A DNA stretch of 11,257 bases from Candidatus Nitrosocosmicus sp. Its GTDB lineage: Archaea > Thermoproteota > Nitrososphaeria > Nitrososphaerales > Nitrososphaeraceae. Below are positions 1 through 6,203 of this stretch, piece after piece. A program made the position numbers and the translations under genes. Each line of letters begins with the position of its first letter. Position 1 is the stretch's first letter. The DNA lies in assembly GCA_030452275.1 (NCBI GenBank), contig JAKDMR010000040.1, positions 1 through 11,257 on the forward strand. Direction: 5' to 3'. The notes below the pieces were generated by a model. The model did no database searches, was not told the DNA's origin, and saw nothing but the letters and a program-made list of their open reading frames with translations.

Positions 1-524
1 GATTCCAACCATTTCATAAAGGGCATTTATATTCGCTCAGATGGTGCAGCGATAAGGTAGACGAGTTGATAGTTGCTGTGGGAAGCTCAGACAAAAGTTT
101 TGAATTAAGAAATCCTTTCACTGCTGGAGAAAGGATAGAAATAATTAGAGAAAATATAACCACTGAGATAAAAGAAAAACGTGATAAAATTATTCTTATC
201 CCAGTTCCAGACGTAGGAGTACACTTATTGTGGACATATAATATGGATTTATTAGTTCCCAGATATAGTATTGTATTTACAAACGATCCTTTTACTAGTA
301 TGCTATACAAGGAAAGGAGAATTGAAATAATACATCCAGACTTGATTGGTAGAGAATCCTTGTCTGCCACAGAAGTAAGGCACAGGATTGTAAGTGACAA
401 GAACTGGGAAGAGCTGGTACCCACTCCCACCATAAAACTGATCAATGAAATCAATGGGGTAGACAGGGTAAAGAATTTATACAATTTAACAAAATCACGT
501 GCCACCACAGAATATCATCATTAA
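1..524 (+). CDS. nadM: Nicotinamide-nucleotide adenylyltransferase, archaeal type (5' end cut off by the window)
   Basis: This enzyme joins NMN (or nicotinate mononucleotide) and ATP to give NAD and pyrophosphate in the cytoplasm. The frame is open from base 3 and reads F-Q-P-F-H-K-G-H, the nucleotidyltransferase HxGH motif. The two bases before it (ga) fit the end of the Arg codon expected in GRFQPFHKGH, so only about 8-10 residues are missing. The archaeal NMNAT block NPFTAGERIEII follows, then VPDVGVHLLW, and near the C terminus SATEVRHRI, matching the family's SxTE(V/I)R nucleotide-binding motif with Ala in place of the usual Gly. The 173 visible residues plus the missing start give the usual family length. 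A TTG at base 66 is an internal codon, not the start, because it would remove the catalytic HxGH. The next gene follows after 36 bases on the same strand, so co-transcription is plausible. Confidence 0.93.
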   Translation, partial: FQPFHKGHLYSLRWCSDKVDELIVAVGSSDKSFELRNPFTAGERIEIIRENITTEIKEKRDKIILIPVPDVGVHLLWTYNMDLLVPRYSIVFTNDPFTSMLYKERRIEIIHPDLIGRESLSATEVRHRIVSDKNWEELVPTPTIKLINEINGVDRVKNLYNLTKSRATTEYHH

Positions 525-560
525 GTCAAACTGGTCAGAGTTTTGAGGAAATAGTTGTAA

Positions 561-1628
561 ATGTTATTAGTAGATGGTTCAACCGGCGAGGGAGGTGGAC
601 AGATTCTTAGAAGTGCAGTAACTATTTCAACAATAATCGGAAAGCCAATAAAAGTGACAAACATAAGATCAAATAGAAAGGATCCCGGTTTGAAGCATCA
701 ACATGTCTTAACAATTCAGCTACTTTCGAGAATATTTAACATACATACCGAAAATGTAAGTTTGGGTTCGGAATGGATCAAGTTTGAAGCATCTAAAGAC
801 AATAGATTCAATGAATATGATAAACCCGCAAATGAAACCATAATTGCAGACATTGGAACTGCAGGCAGTATACCACTGCTATTGCAGACATTGATTCCAA
901 CAATAGCAGTTTCTCAAAAAGACTTGGTAATTAGATTGTCAGGTGGAACTGATGTGAAATATAGTCCAACCATAGATTATATAAAATATGTATTAAGAGA
1001 TGCATACTCTAGAATTGGAATCATATTTGACATAAATGTCCTAAAAAGAGGATTCTATCCTAGAGGACAAGGGCTTGTCGAAATCAACATAAGAAAAGCC
1101 ACTGATCTTCATCCAATAGAGTTTTGTAATTTCAAAGAAGTTAAACCAAACATAATAAGCATAGCAGCAAGGTTGCCAAAACATATACCAGAGAGACAAA
1201 TTGGGAGTGCAATTGCAACTTTGGAGAAAAAAGGCATAAGATACTCTAAACACCGATCAATCTTAGAAAATTCAGAGAGTCCAGGATCTTCAATTCTAGT
1301 ATACAGCACTTCAGAATCAGGTATATATTTGGGGGGTGATTCTATTGGCGAAAAAGGCGTCAAAGCAGAAATAATAGGAAATAGAGCTGCAAAGAAATTC
1401 ATAGACGATTATGAATTTCGCGCATGCATTGATCAATATTTAGCAGATATGCTAGTCCTGCCGTTAAGCTTTGTTCGTGGAAAATCCAGGTACAAAATAT
1501 CAAGAATAACTGCACACCTATTAACAAATTTGGAAGTGATTAGAATGCTCAATTCCATGGAGTATCATTTTGACAAAATTTCTGAAAACGAATTCATACT
1601 AGTGATTGAAGGTAATCCAGTTATTTGA
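561..1628 (+). CDS. rtcA: RNA 3'-terminal phosphate cyclase
   Basis: RtcA uses ATP to convert an RNA 3'-phosphate to a 2',3'-cyclic phosphate through a covalent RtcA-AMP intermediate. It acts in RNA end healing. The N terminus (DGSTGEGGGQILRSA, residues about 5-19) is the family signature. Further family blocks are KDPGLKHQH (about 41-49), GTAGSIPLLLQTL (about 99-111) and GGTDVKYSP near residue 130. Near the C terminus, QYLADMLVLPLSF precedes AHLLTN. The His there (about residue 319) corresponds to the nucleophilic His of E. coli RtcA by motif alignment. Length 355 is normal. The ATG at 561 directly precedes the signature, so the start is secure. Only a weak GAGG at 545-548 could serve as a ribosome site. 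The gene lies 36 bases after nadM, and its last 8 bases overlap the convergent herA gene. Confidence 0.95.
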   Translation: MLLVDGSTGEGGGQILRSAVTISTIIGKPIKVTNIRSNRKDPGLKHQHVLTIQLLSRIFNIHTENVSLGSEWIKFEASKDNRFNEYDKPANETIIADIGTAGSIPLLLQTLIPTIAVSQKDLVIRLSGGTDVKYSPTIDYIKYVLRDAYSRIGIIFDINVLKRGFYPRGQGLVEINIRKATDLHPIEFCNFKEVKPNIISIAARLPKHIPERQIGSAIATLEKKGIRYSKHRSILENSESPGSSILVYSTSESGIYLGGDSIGEKGVKAEIIGNRAAKKFIDDYEFRACIDQYLADMLVLPLSFVRGKSRYKISRITAHLLTNLEVIRMLNSMEYHFDKISENEFILVIEGNPVI

Positions 1629-3078
1629 AAAATTTTTTTGTTTCTCCCAGAGTTATCATATCAACTGGATTTATTTTAATCACCATTGGCAAATTTGAAA
1701 CAGCCCTTCCGATTGCCAAACAATTTCTATGTGAAAGTGTCTTAACTAAGGACTTGATGGTTGAGGAGTCTACTAACGACACCTTTGAAATTTTTTCAAG
1801 ATCAGAATCGTTTGTAAAATTAAATAAAAAAATATTATCAACCTGTCTATATATGGTATCATTTATAGCATCTGGCTGATTTGTAATAAAGGTAGAATAA
1901 ATTCCAAAATGCCTCATTCTGGTTATTAGATCTTCCCAATATGTATCACGAATATATAGCTGAGCTTCTTCAGCAAATATAAAAATTGGCGGGATTAGGG
2001 ATTTTTCCAATAATTCAATTAATTTATTCATCACTAGCTCAACAATCATTCGTCTTACTACAGGAGAAATCCTGCTCATATTAACTATCATAGCAGCTCC
2101 TTTTGGTTTTGTTTTTATTACATCCTCAAATTGAAACCCTCTTTCGTTAACACTATGGGTCGAAAACAATCGAGAGGAATTAATCATGTGGAATCGGGAC
2201 AATAATGCATCCCTCACCAATTCATTAATAGTCCAAGTTCCAAAAGCTTTACCAAGCTCAAATAAATTAAGTATCTTTTTGTTTTCTAGCGAATCCCATA
2301 TTCTAAAAAATTCTCTTAATGATGCGGAAGGCATATCTAATGCATTTTTTAACATATTAGAAATAGAAGGTTTTCCAAAATATGTTAAATTGAATTTCAA
2401 TTCTTTTCCAGGATTTAACAAAAGAAGCTTGTCGCTAATAGATGATGGCGTCCCATCAACATTATAGGACAGCCCACTATACTCATTATTTAAATCAAAT
2501 ACAATTACGTAGGCACCATATTGTATGAGAGAGTTGATCAATATTTTTGAAAGATGAGATTTACCGGTTTCTTTCTTGCCCGTGATTATATTTAACTTAC
2601 CATCTAGATCTTCAGCAAAAATTTCAAAGTTTTGATTATCAGATCCACATCTACCTAAGGAAATTGGGTATTTCATGTTTTTCTTTAATAAAGCTTTTAT
2701 CTCGTTTAAACCAATTTTGACAATTTTGGAGTTTACTCTTGATGGTACCCAATCTACATCGGTTGATATTTGATTATCGTTATCGATAGAAGCCCTTATT
2801 TTAGTCTTAAAGATCCTGACATCCCTTATTGTTTGAGATAGATTAGTAATCTCCAAGGGATCAAAAATATTTTCAGTACTAAATTTAGAAATCACCTCAT
2901 CCTTTATTATCTCTTCTACAAGGGACGATGATGAAAAATACTCTTCGTCATAGAATTGAACAAGTAGTTTCTTATTATTGTTAAAATCTTCAATAACAAA
3001 GTAGTCACCCTTATTTGCAAAATCATTTGTTACCGCTAGTAAGAGAATTTCATCGCCTGTTTTTGATAGAATTTTCAT
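1621..3078 (-). CDS. herA: HerA-family bipolar DNA helicase/translocase ATPase
   Basis: HerA is a hexameric FtsK-like ATPase that moves along double-stranded DNA and works with NurA nuclease (and, in known archaea, Mre11-Rad50) in resecting DNA ends. Numbered from the ATG at 3078, the protein has 485 residues: a beta-rich N-terminal region (about 1-60) that could be a HAS-type barrel, a Walker A loop ending in TGKS (about 167-174), a strand VIVFDLNNEYSGL (about 191-203), Walker B IFIFAEEAQ with two acidic residues (about 365-373) and a sensor-like ITNQPD (about 398-403). Walker A reads GKKETGKSH rather than the common GxTGSGKSN, so this is a divergent member. The ATG overlaps the nurA stop as ATGA (3075-3078), a classic coupling arrangement. 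A TTG six bases upstream at 3084 is a weaker alternative. The 3' end overlaps rtcA by 8 bases. Confidence 0.88.
   Translation of the reverse strand: MKILSKTGDEILLLAVTNDFANKGDYFVIEDFNNNKKLLVQFYDEEYFSSSSLVEEIIKDEVISKFSTENIFDPLEITNLSQTIRDVRIFKTKIRASIDNDNQISTDVDWVPSRVNSKIVKIGLNEIKALLKKNMKYPISLGRCGSDNQNFEIFAEDLDGKLNIITGKKETGKSHLSKILINSLIQYGAYVIVFDLNNEYSGLSYNVDGTPSSISDKLLLLNPGKELKFNLTYFGKPSISNMLKNALDMPSASLREFFRIWDSLENKKILNLFELGKAFGTWTINELVRDALLSRFHMINSSRLFSTHSVNERGFQFEDVIKTKPKGAAMIVNMSRISPVVRRMIVELVMNKLIELLEKSLIPPIFIFAEEAQLYIRDTYWEDLITRMRHFGIYSTFITNQPDAINDTIYRQVDNIFLFNFTNDSDLEKISKVSLVDSSTIKSLVKTLSHRNCLAIGRAVSNLPMVIKINPVDMITLGETKKFFK
1633..1639 (+). terminator. Oligo-T tract after rtcA, inside the 3' end of herA
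   Basis: A run of seven T on the plus strand begins five bases after the rtcA stop codon. Archaeal RNA polymerase terminates at oligo-T tracts without needing a hairpin, so this could end the nadM-rtcA transcript. The same bases encode Lys-Phe near the C terminus of the convergent herA product. There is no strong stem before it. Confidence 0.4.
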
Positions 3079-4112
3079 CTCCAAGCGGTCCCTAAAACGG
3101 ATGATCGAGCATTCTCATGAGAAATTTCTCTAACAGAATAGTTAGACTTTATGAAACTCTTCATACTTGCTAATTCCGTATTTGAAAAAACAGAAACATG
3201 ATGTGAAAGTTGGAGAGTGCTTGGATAACCAAAATGAATTAATTCGTTATATAGTAATGTTCCTAAAGTACCACTCACATCATTGTTATATGATACTACA
3301 TCAGCCCGTAGTATGTTCGAGTATTGATTGTTAGACAACTTTACTAGAAGATGTTCCCCATATATCCTTGATATCAAGCTTTGAATAACCAGGTTTATGT
3401 CGACATATGAAGAAACTTTAGATCTTATCAAAGGATATGACAAATACTTTAGTATCTTTATTTTGGAGTTTTTGCTTATTCCAATTACTGAATTTTTATT
3501 GATAACAGAATTTTCTACGATTTTTGAAATATTATAAAAATGATTCTCAAATATTGAAGATTTCAATGAACCATCAATGAGTATTATAGAGTTTGAAACT
3601 AATTTTGATAACCAAAACTGAATATACCTTTCTATGTTTACTCTTAAAAATTTTTTTGCGTAATCATCATTAAAGAGTATTAGTTTGGATACATTGTGCT
3701 CAAGTCGAAGATTCTTAAGAGATTCATCATTAAGATAAAAAATTAACGGGCCAATTTTTAGATGAGCAGCAGGTTTGCCCTTAAAAGATATACAAATAGA
3801 TCCCTTTACGGCATATAATCCACCGTCCTCGACTTCTGCAATTTTAATACAGCTAGAATCAATACCAAAAACTAACTTTTCCTTTTCCACTAATTCAATT
3901 CCGTTTATTTTCATGTTAGCGTACCTTTCGGAATGAATTCCCCAATTTTGTATGGGTACGCCCTCGTCATCGTCTACAAAAACCAGCTTTTTATTTTCAA
4001 TTAAATTTCTATAGTCTTTACAAAAGTAGGAATTACTAAAGTTGTTAATTAAAGATTTTTTCATATCCTCTATATTTGATTCCAGATCGTGAAGATTTAA
4101 TTGATTGTGCAT
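3075..4112 (-). CDS. nurA: NurA-domain 5'-3' nuclease
   Basis: NurA is a Mn-dependent nuclease with an RNase H/Argonaute-like fold that forms a complex with HerA for end resection. Numbered from the ATG at 4112 (345 residues), the expected catalytic set is present: Asp85 in GIDSS, an acidic residue (Glu161) before Asp180 in LIDGSL, Ser-Lys in GISKNS (about 213), and Tyr296/His304 in GYPSTLQLSH. The eight-residue Tyr-His spacing matches Sulfolobus NurA (Y291/H299). The gene is first in the operon and its TGA overlaps the herA ATG by four bases. The reading frame stays open to a cluster of four TTG codons ending at 4130, but these belong to a repeat, and a TATA-like element about 27 bases before the ATG favours 4112 as the start. 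The start codon lies inside the repeat block described at 4105-4175. Confidence 0.87.
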   Translation of the reverse strand: MHNQLNLHDLESNIEDMKKSLINNFSNSYFCKDYRNLIENKKLVFVDDDEGVPIQNWGIHSERYANMKINGIELVEKEKLVFGIDSSCIKIAEVEDGGLYAVKGSICISFKGKPAAHLKIGPLIFYLNDESLKNLRLEHNVSKLILFNDDYAKKFLRVNIERYIQFWLSKLVSNSIILIDGSLKSSIFENHFYNISKIVENSVINKNSVIGISKNSKIKILKYLSYPLIRSKVSSYVDINLVIQSLISRIYGEHLLVKLSNNQYSNILRADVVSYNNDVSGTLGTLLYNELIHFGYPSTLQLSHHVSVFSNTELASMKSFIKSNYSVREISHENARSSVLGTAWR

Positions 4113-4175
4113 GTTGTTCAACAACAACAAGATGTTAATAAATGTTGTGCATGTTGTGCATGTTGTGCAACAACA
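4105..4175. repeat. Iterated TGTTGTGCA repeats and palindromes in a divergent promoter region; candidate operator
   Basis: TGTTGTGCA occurs three times in tandem (4143-4151, 4152-4160, 4161-4169) and is followed by ACAACA (4170-4175). A diverged copy of the same layout lies at 4105-4126: TTGTGCA, then TGTTGTTCA, then ACAACA. The 22-base blocks 4105-4126 and 4154-4175 differ at one position and begin 49 bases apart. Each ends in a dyad: 4112-4126 is a perfect palindrome around one central C (TGTTGTT/AACAACA), and 4161-4175 pairs TGTTGT with ACAACA across GCA. The left block covers the nurA start codon. The right block sits between TATA-like elements for nurA and the divergent gene. I infer an operator for a dimeric regulator, possibly one of the two neighbouring winged-helix proteins. 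Confidence 0.75.
4136..4142 (-). promoter_or_regulatory. TATA-like element for nurA
   Basis: On the minus strand this reads TTTATTA (within ACATTTATTAACATC) and lies 24-30 bases before the nurA ATG. That suits archaeal TATA spacing with a leaderless or nearly leaderless transcript. It lies in the spacer between the two 22-base repeat blocks. Sequence resemblance only. Confidence 0.4.
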
Positions 4176-4177
4176 CC

Positions 4178-4183
4178 TTTATC
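4178..4183 (+). promoter_or_regulatory. TATA-like element for the 4212 gene
   Basis: TTTATC lies 29-34 bases before the ATG at 4212 and two bases after the right-hand repeat block. A protein bound to that block would therefore touch the BRE/TATA region. TTTATC-like elements recur before other genes in this window. The ATATATATAAAT closer to the gene (4192-4203) is probably too near the start codon. Confidence 0.35.
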
Positions 4184-4211
4184 AGACAGGAGATATATAT
4201 AAATATCAAAG

Positions 4212-4724
4212 ATGAGTGAAGCGGTATCGAAATTATCTTTAGAGACAAAGATAAAATTGAAATATAAAGAATGGGAAGTCGAAATTACATGTGTAGAAGA
4301 TAAAGTTAAGAATGTAGTGGAGAACGTCCTTACCGGAATAGATATTGCCTCGCTCTCAGGTACAAATACCAATAGTGAAATTGAAAAACTAAAGACTGAA
4401 ATTGATTTATTAAAATCTAAAATTGACAGAGACAGTAATTTTCAAAGTTTGAATCAAAAAAGAAACAATGTTTCATTAAAGGAACTTGCAAAGAATGGAA
4501 ATACGTGTAGAAGTTTGATGGAAAAGATCTGTTATGAGAAATTTTTTGAAAATGAGAGATTACTTGTAGAGGTTCACCAGGAGTTGTCAAGAATTGGATA
4601 TAATTACGATAAAACAGCAGTATCACATTCTTTAAGCGATATGGTAAGAGAAGGGATATTAACTCGTGTAGGAACCCTAAGAAACTATAGATATATTCAG
4701 AAAAAACCATTGTTTGAAAAGTAA
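4212..4724 (+). CDS. Small winged-helix protein with coiled coil, function unknown
   Basis: I do not recognise a named family. The 170-residue soluble protein has three visible parts. The N-terminal module (about 12-41) has two strands, IKLKY and WEVEITC, followed by a helix. A heptad-like helix follows (about 55-73, EIEKLKTEIDLLKSKI), likely a dimerising coiled coil. The C-terminal part (about 100-163) has winged-helix character: a helix ending VHQELSRIGY, a recognition-like helix DKTAVSHSLSDMVREG, then a wing ILTRVGTLRNYRYI. DNA binding is an inference. The gene diverges from nurA across the repeat region, which suggests it may bind there. It converges on another winged-helix gene with only four bases between stops. 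The ATG at 4212 is the only Met before residue 104. Confidence 0.8.
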   Translation: MSEAVSKLSLETKIKLKYKEWEVEITCVEDKVKNVVENVLTGIDIASLSGTNTNSEIEKLKTEIDLLKSKIDRDSNFQSLNQKRNNVSLKELAKNGNTCRSLMEKICYEKFFENERLLVEVHQELSRIGYNYDKTAVSHSLSDMVREGILTRVGTLRNYRYIQKKPLFEK

Positions 4725-4728
4725 CTAT

Positions 4729-5274
4729 TCAGAGTAATTTTTTTGCCATAATATCATTTAACCACTTAATTCCGATAGTGGTAATCCCATATGCTACTGA
4801 TTCTGCTTGATTTTCCTTATTTACACTTTTTACAACATATCCAACTTTAACTAATTCAGACAATCTTGAACTAATAGATTTTGGATTCAGGTTTGTTGTA
4901 GATTGGATTTCGGATATAGGAGACGATTTTTCAGAAATCTTGCCCAATTCGAATGCTATTTTTGACCCTAACAAAAATAGCATGACTATTTCCTTATCAG
5001 AAAATTTTTTATTATGAATTTCTCCCAGGTTGGGTAATATTTTGGGCCCCTCGGGTGTAATTTTGATTATAGATGAATACATCTCGATCAATTCGGACAC
5101 AGAGTAATTTAAGGAAATTTTCTGAGCTAAGCGTATCTCTGGAATATTTTTGGTAAGAAAAGAAATAGTAGACAAAAGAACATTCTCAGGCTCCCCACTA
5201 AATTGCACTTTTATACCGTTATATTGAATTGAGATATTTACAATATTATTCTTGTTTGGATCATCGTAAACCAT
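4729..5274 (-). CDS. Winged-helix DNA-binding domain protein, function unknown
   Basis: The 181-residue soluble protein is not recognised as a named regulator. The N terminus (about 11-40) reads NISIQYNGIKVQFSGEPENVL, two strands and a helix, resembling the N terminus of the convergent 4212 product. A helical middle (about 47-72) follows. The C-terminal winged helix (about 92-175) has a helix KEIVMLFLLGSKIAFEL, a turn, the recognition-type helix NPKSISSRLSELVKVGYVVK (130-149) and a wing ending YGITTIGIKWL, as in MarR/ArsR-like archaeal regulators. DNA binding is therefore likely, while the target is unknown. The start is the ATG at 5274, with a TATA-like TTTATAAC 29-36 bases before it. The stop lies four bases from the convergent gene's stop. 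Confidence 0.85.
   Translation of the reverse strand: MVYDDPNKNNIVNISIQYNGIKVQFSGEPENVLLSTISFLTKNIPEIRLAQKISLNYSVSELIEMYSSIIKITPEGPKILPNLGEIHNKKFSDKEIVMLFLLGSKIAFELGKISEKSSPISEIQSTTNLNPKSISSRLSELVKVGYVVKSVNKENQAESVAYGITTIGIKWLNDIMAKKLL
4738..4744 (+). terminator. Oligo-T tract after the 4212 gene
   Basis: Seven T on the plus strand start 14 bases after the TAA of the upstream winged-helix gene, within the last codons (Lys-Lys) of the convergent gene. The arrangement mirrors the rtcA/herA junction. It is an archaeal oligo-T terminator candidate; no stem is needed or seen. Confidence 0.4.
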
Positions 5275-5302
5275 GTAAATATATTCAATAAACTGATAAA
5301 AT

Positions 5303-5310
5303 GTTATAAA
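5303..5310 (-). promoter_or_regulatory. TATA-like element for the 4729-5274 gene
   Basis: The minus strand reads TTTATAAC 29-36 bases before the ATG at 5274, followed by a second AT-rich box TTTATCAG closer in. The spacing fits a short-leader archaeal transcript. Sequence resemblance only. Confidence 0.4.
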
Positions 5311-5346
5311 CTTATGAATGTATATCTATTACCCTTGTTATGAACT

Positions 5347-5352
5347 TTTATC
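5347..5352 (+). promoter_or_regulatory. TATA-like element for the HD-domain gene
   Basis: TTTATC in the context CTTTTATCAAAG would place transcription start near 5372-5378. That is 50-55 bases before the HD gene's ATG, giving an unusually long leader for this window. A short ORF lies in that leader. Confidence 0.35.
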
Positions 5353-5371
5353 AAAGTAGTTTAGTAAGTAG

Positions 5372-5434
5372 ATGAAAAGTACATTAATGGATGAAATGCC
5401 AGAAGTCTTAGGTCAAATCACTAGAAATGTCTAA
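5372..5434 (+). other. Short upstream ORF overlapping the HD-gene start
   Basis: A 20-codon frame begins with ATG at 5372, has a second in-frame ATG at 5387 and ends at TAA 5434. It therefore overlaps the HD-gene ATG (5427) by eight bases in another frame. An in-frame TAG lies immediately upstream, so it cannot extend. The TATA-like box about 20-25 bases upstream would make it the first start codon on the transcript. It may be a leader peptide, a translation-coupling element or a chance frame; coding is not shown. Confidence 0.25.
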
Positions 5435-6050
5435 GGATAATGATAATAAAAATAATTTCATTAAAACAGGATTTACCAAATTATTGAAACCATTTGAGGA
5501 TTCAATGAACGAAGTAGAAAAAATATCGAAAGCCTTCGGTTTAGCATTGAGGATTTACAGTAGCATGACGAGAAAATATCAGTATGATAAAATTGAACCT
5601 CAAATAAATCATTCACTAAGAGTAGCATTAATTCTAAACGAAGAAATGAACTCAAATAGTTCAGATCTGGTTTGTTCTGCACTACTTCATGATATTTTTA
5701 ATAAACAAGAAGTATCCAAAGAGACGAAAGACTACATAAAAAAAGAAATAAGCGAAAAAACATTTACAACAGTATCATTTTTTAGCAAATATTCCAATTT
5801 AGAATCTAATAAAAATGAAGAATTAAAAATAGAAAAACAGTTTGGCAAAATAAAACAATCAGACAGCATGATAAAAAATATTATACTGGCTGAACGACTA
5901 GATGAACTTCGATCATTGAAAAATTCGAGAAGGAAGGACAAAATAGCGAGAATTAAGGAAGAAACTCAGAAATATTTTGTACCATTAGCAGAGACAACTA
6001 ATGAAAAAATTTTGTTAAAACTAGTGATAGCGCTTTATGAATTGAAGTAA
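5427..6050 (+). CDS. RelA/SpoT-like HD-domain protein (MESH1-type small alarmone hydrolase fold, degenerate site)
   Basis: The 207-residue protein resembles the HD hydrolase half of RelA/SpoT and MESH1, which remove pyrophosphate from (p)ppGpp. A polar N terminus (1-25) precedes FGLALRIYSSMTRKYQY and the helix NHSLRVALIL with His62. SALLHDIF carries the HD pair His88-Asp89. NIILAERLDELRSL (151-164) and DKIARIKEETQKYFVPLAE (171-189) match the family's KLADRLHN-MRTL and ETxxIYaPLA segments. Differences are marked: the Glu-Asp after HD (Rel E81/D82) is Asn92-Lys93, the metal-ligand Asp (Rel D144) is Glu156, and the Asn (N148) is Glu160. Hydrolase activity is doubtful; a binding or altered role is possible. 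No synthetase domain or TGS/ACT region is present. It stands alone between a divergent winged-helix gene and a convergent micro-ORF. Confidence 0.75.
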   Translation: MSKDNDNKNNFIKTGFTKLLKPFEDSMNEVEKISKAFGLALRIYSSMTRKYQYDKIEPQINHSLRVALILNEEMNSNSSDLVCSALLHDIFNKQEVSKETKDYIKKEISEKTFTTVSFFSKYSNLESNKNEELKIEKQFGKIKQSDSMIKNIILAERLDELRSLKNSRRKDKIARIKEETQKYFVPLAETTNEKILLKLVIALYELK

Positions 6051-6068
6051 TAAACTAGGGATTAGTGA

Positions 6069-6203
6069 TTATTGCACATCGCACATGCCGTTATTTTTCT
6101 TATGACCCGTCCAGTGAGAAAAACAGCCAAAAAGAGAATGACCAGAGCATCCACATATTATGCATTTCTTATTGTTTTTATTCAACCTACTCAATATATC
6201 CAA
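6069..6203 (-). CDS. Probable 44-residue Cys/His-rich zinc-finger-like protein
   Basis: This minus-strand frame in the gap between the HD gene and phoU encodes 44 residues from a TTG at 6203; no ATG is available. After a polar helix-like N terminus come CIICGCSGH (residues 14-22), FGCFSHWTGH (25-34) and NNGMCDVQ at the end. That gives Cys at 14, 17, 19, 27, 41 and His at 22, 30, 34, enough for one or two metal sites. The composition (Cys, His, Gly, Trp, Phe) is far from what random AT-rich DNA would give, which is the main argument for coding. I recognise no family. In-frame TTG codons at 6194 and 6185 are alternative starts. The frame closes upstream at a TAA (6237-6239). It converges on the HD gene with an 18-base gap. 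Confidence 0.5.
   Translation of the reverse strand: MDILSRLNKNNKKCIICGCSGHSLFGCFSHWTGHKKNNGMCDVQ

Noticed and set aside
14..508. 164-codon frame on the minus strand opposite nadM
   Set aside because: The plus strand carries clear NMNAT motifs across the same bases; the antisense frame is hydrophobic and Ser/Leu-rich, typical of an AT-rich shadow.
4143..4175. Possible CRISPR array from the TGTTGTGCA repeats
   Set aside because: The units are nine bases long and directly adjacent with no spacers. This is a short tandem repeat in a promoter region.
4118..4372. Open frame on the minus strand ending in a Gln-His-Ala repeat and Cys-Cys-Cys
   Set aside because: It is antisense to the winged-helix gene at 4212 and its repetitive tail comes from the TGTTGTGCA units; no protein-like pattern elsewhere.
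5372..5460. Frameshift joining the short upstream ORF to the HD gene
   Set aside because: The HD gene has its own ATG and a complete domain, and the upstream peptide has no resemblance to a missing part of the family.
5427..6050. Calling the HD protein a full RelA/SpoT enzyme
   Set aside because: It has 207 residues with no synthetase, TGS or ACT region, and key hydrolase residues are changed.
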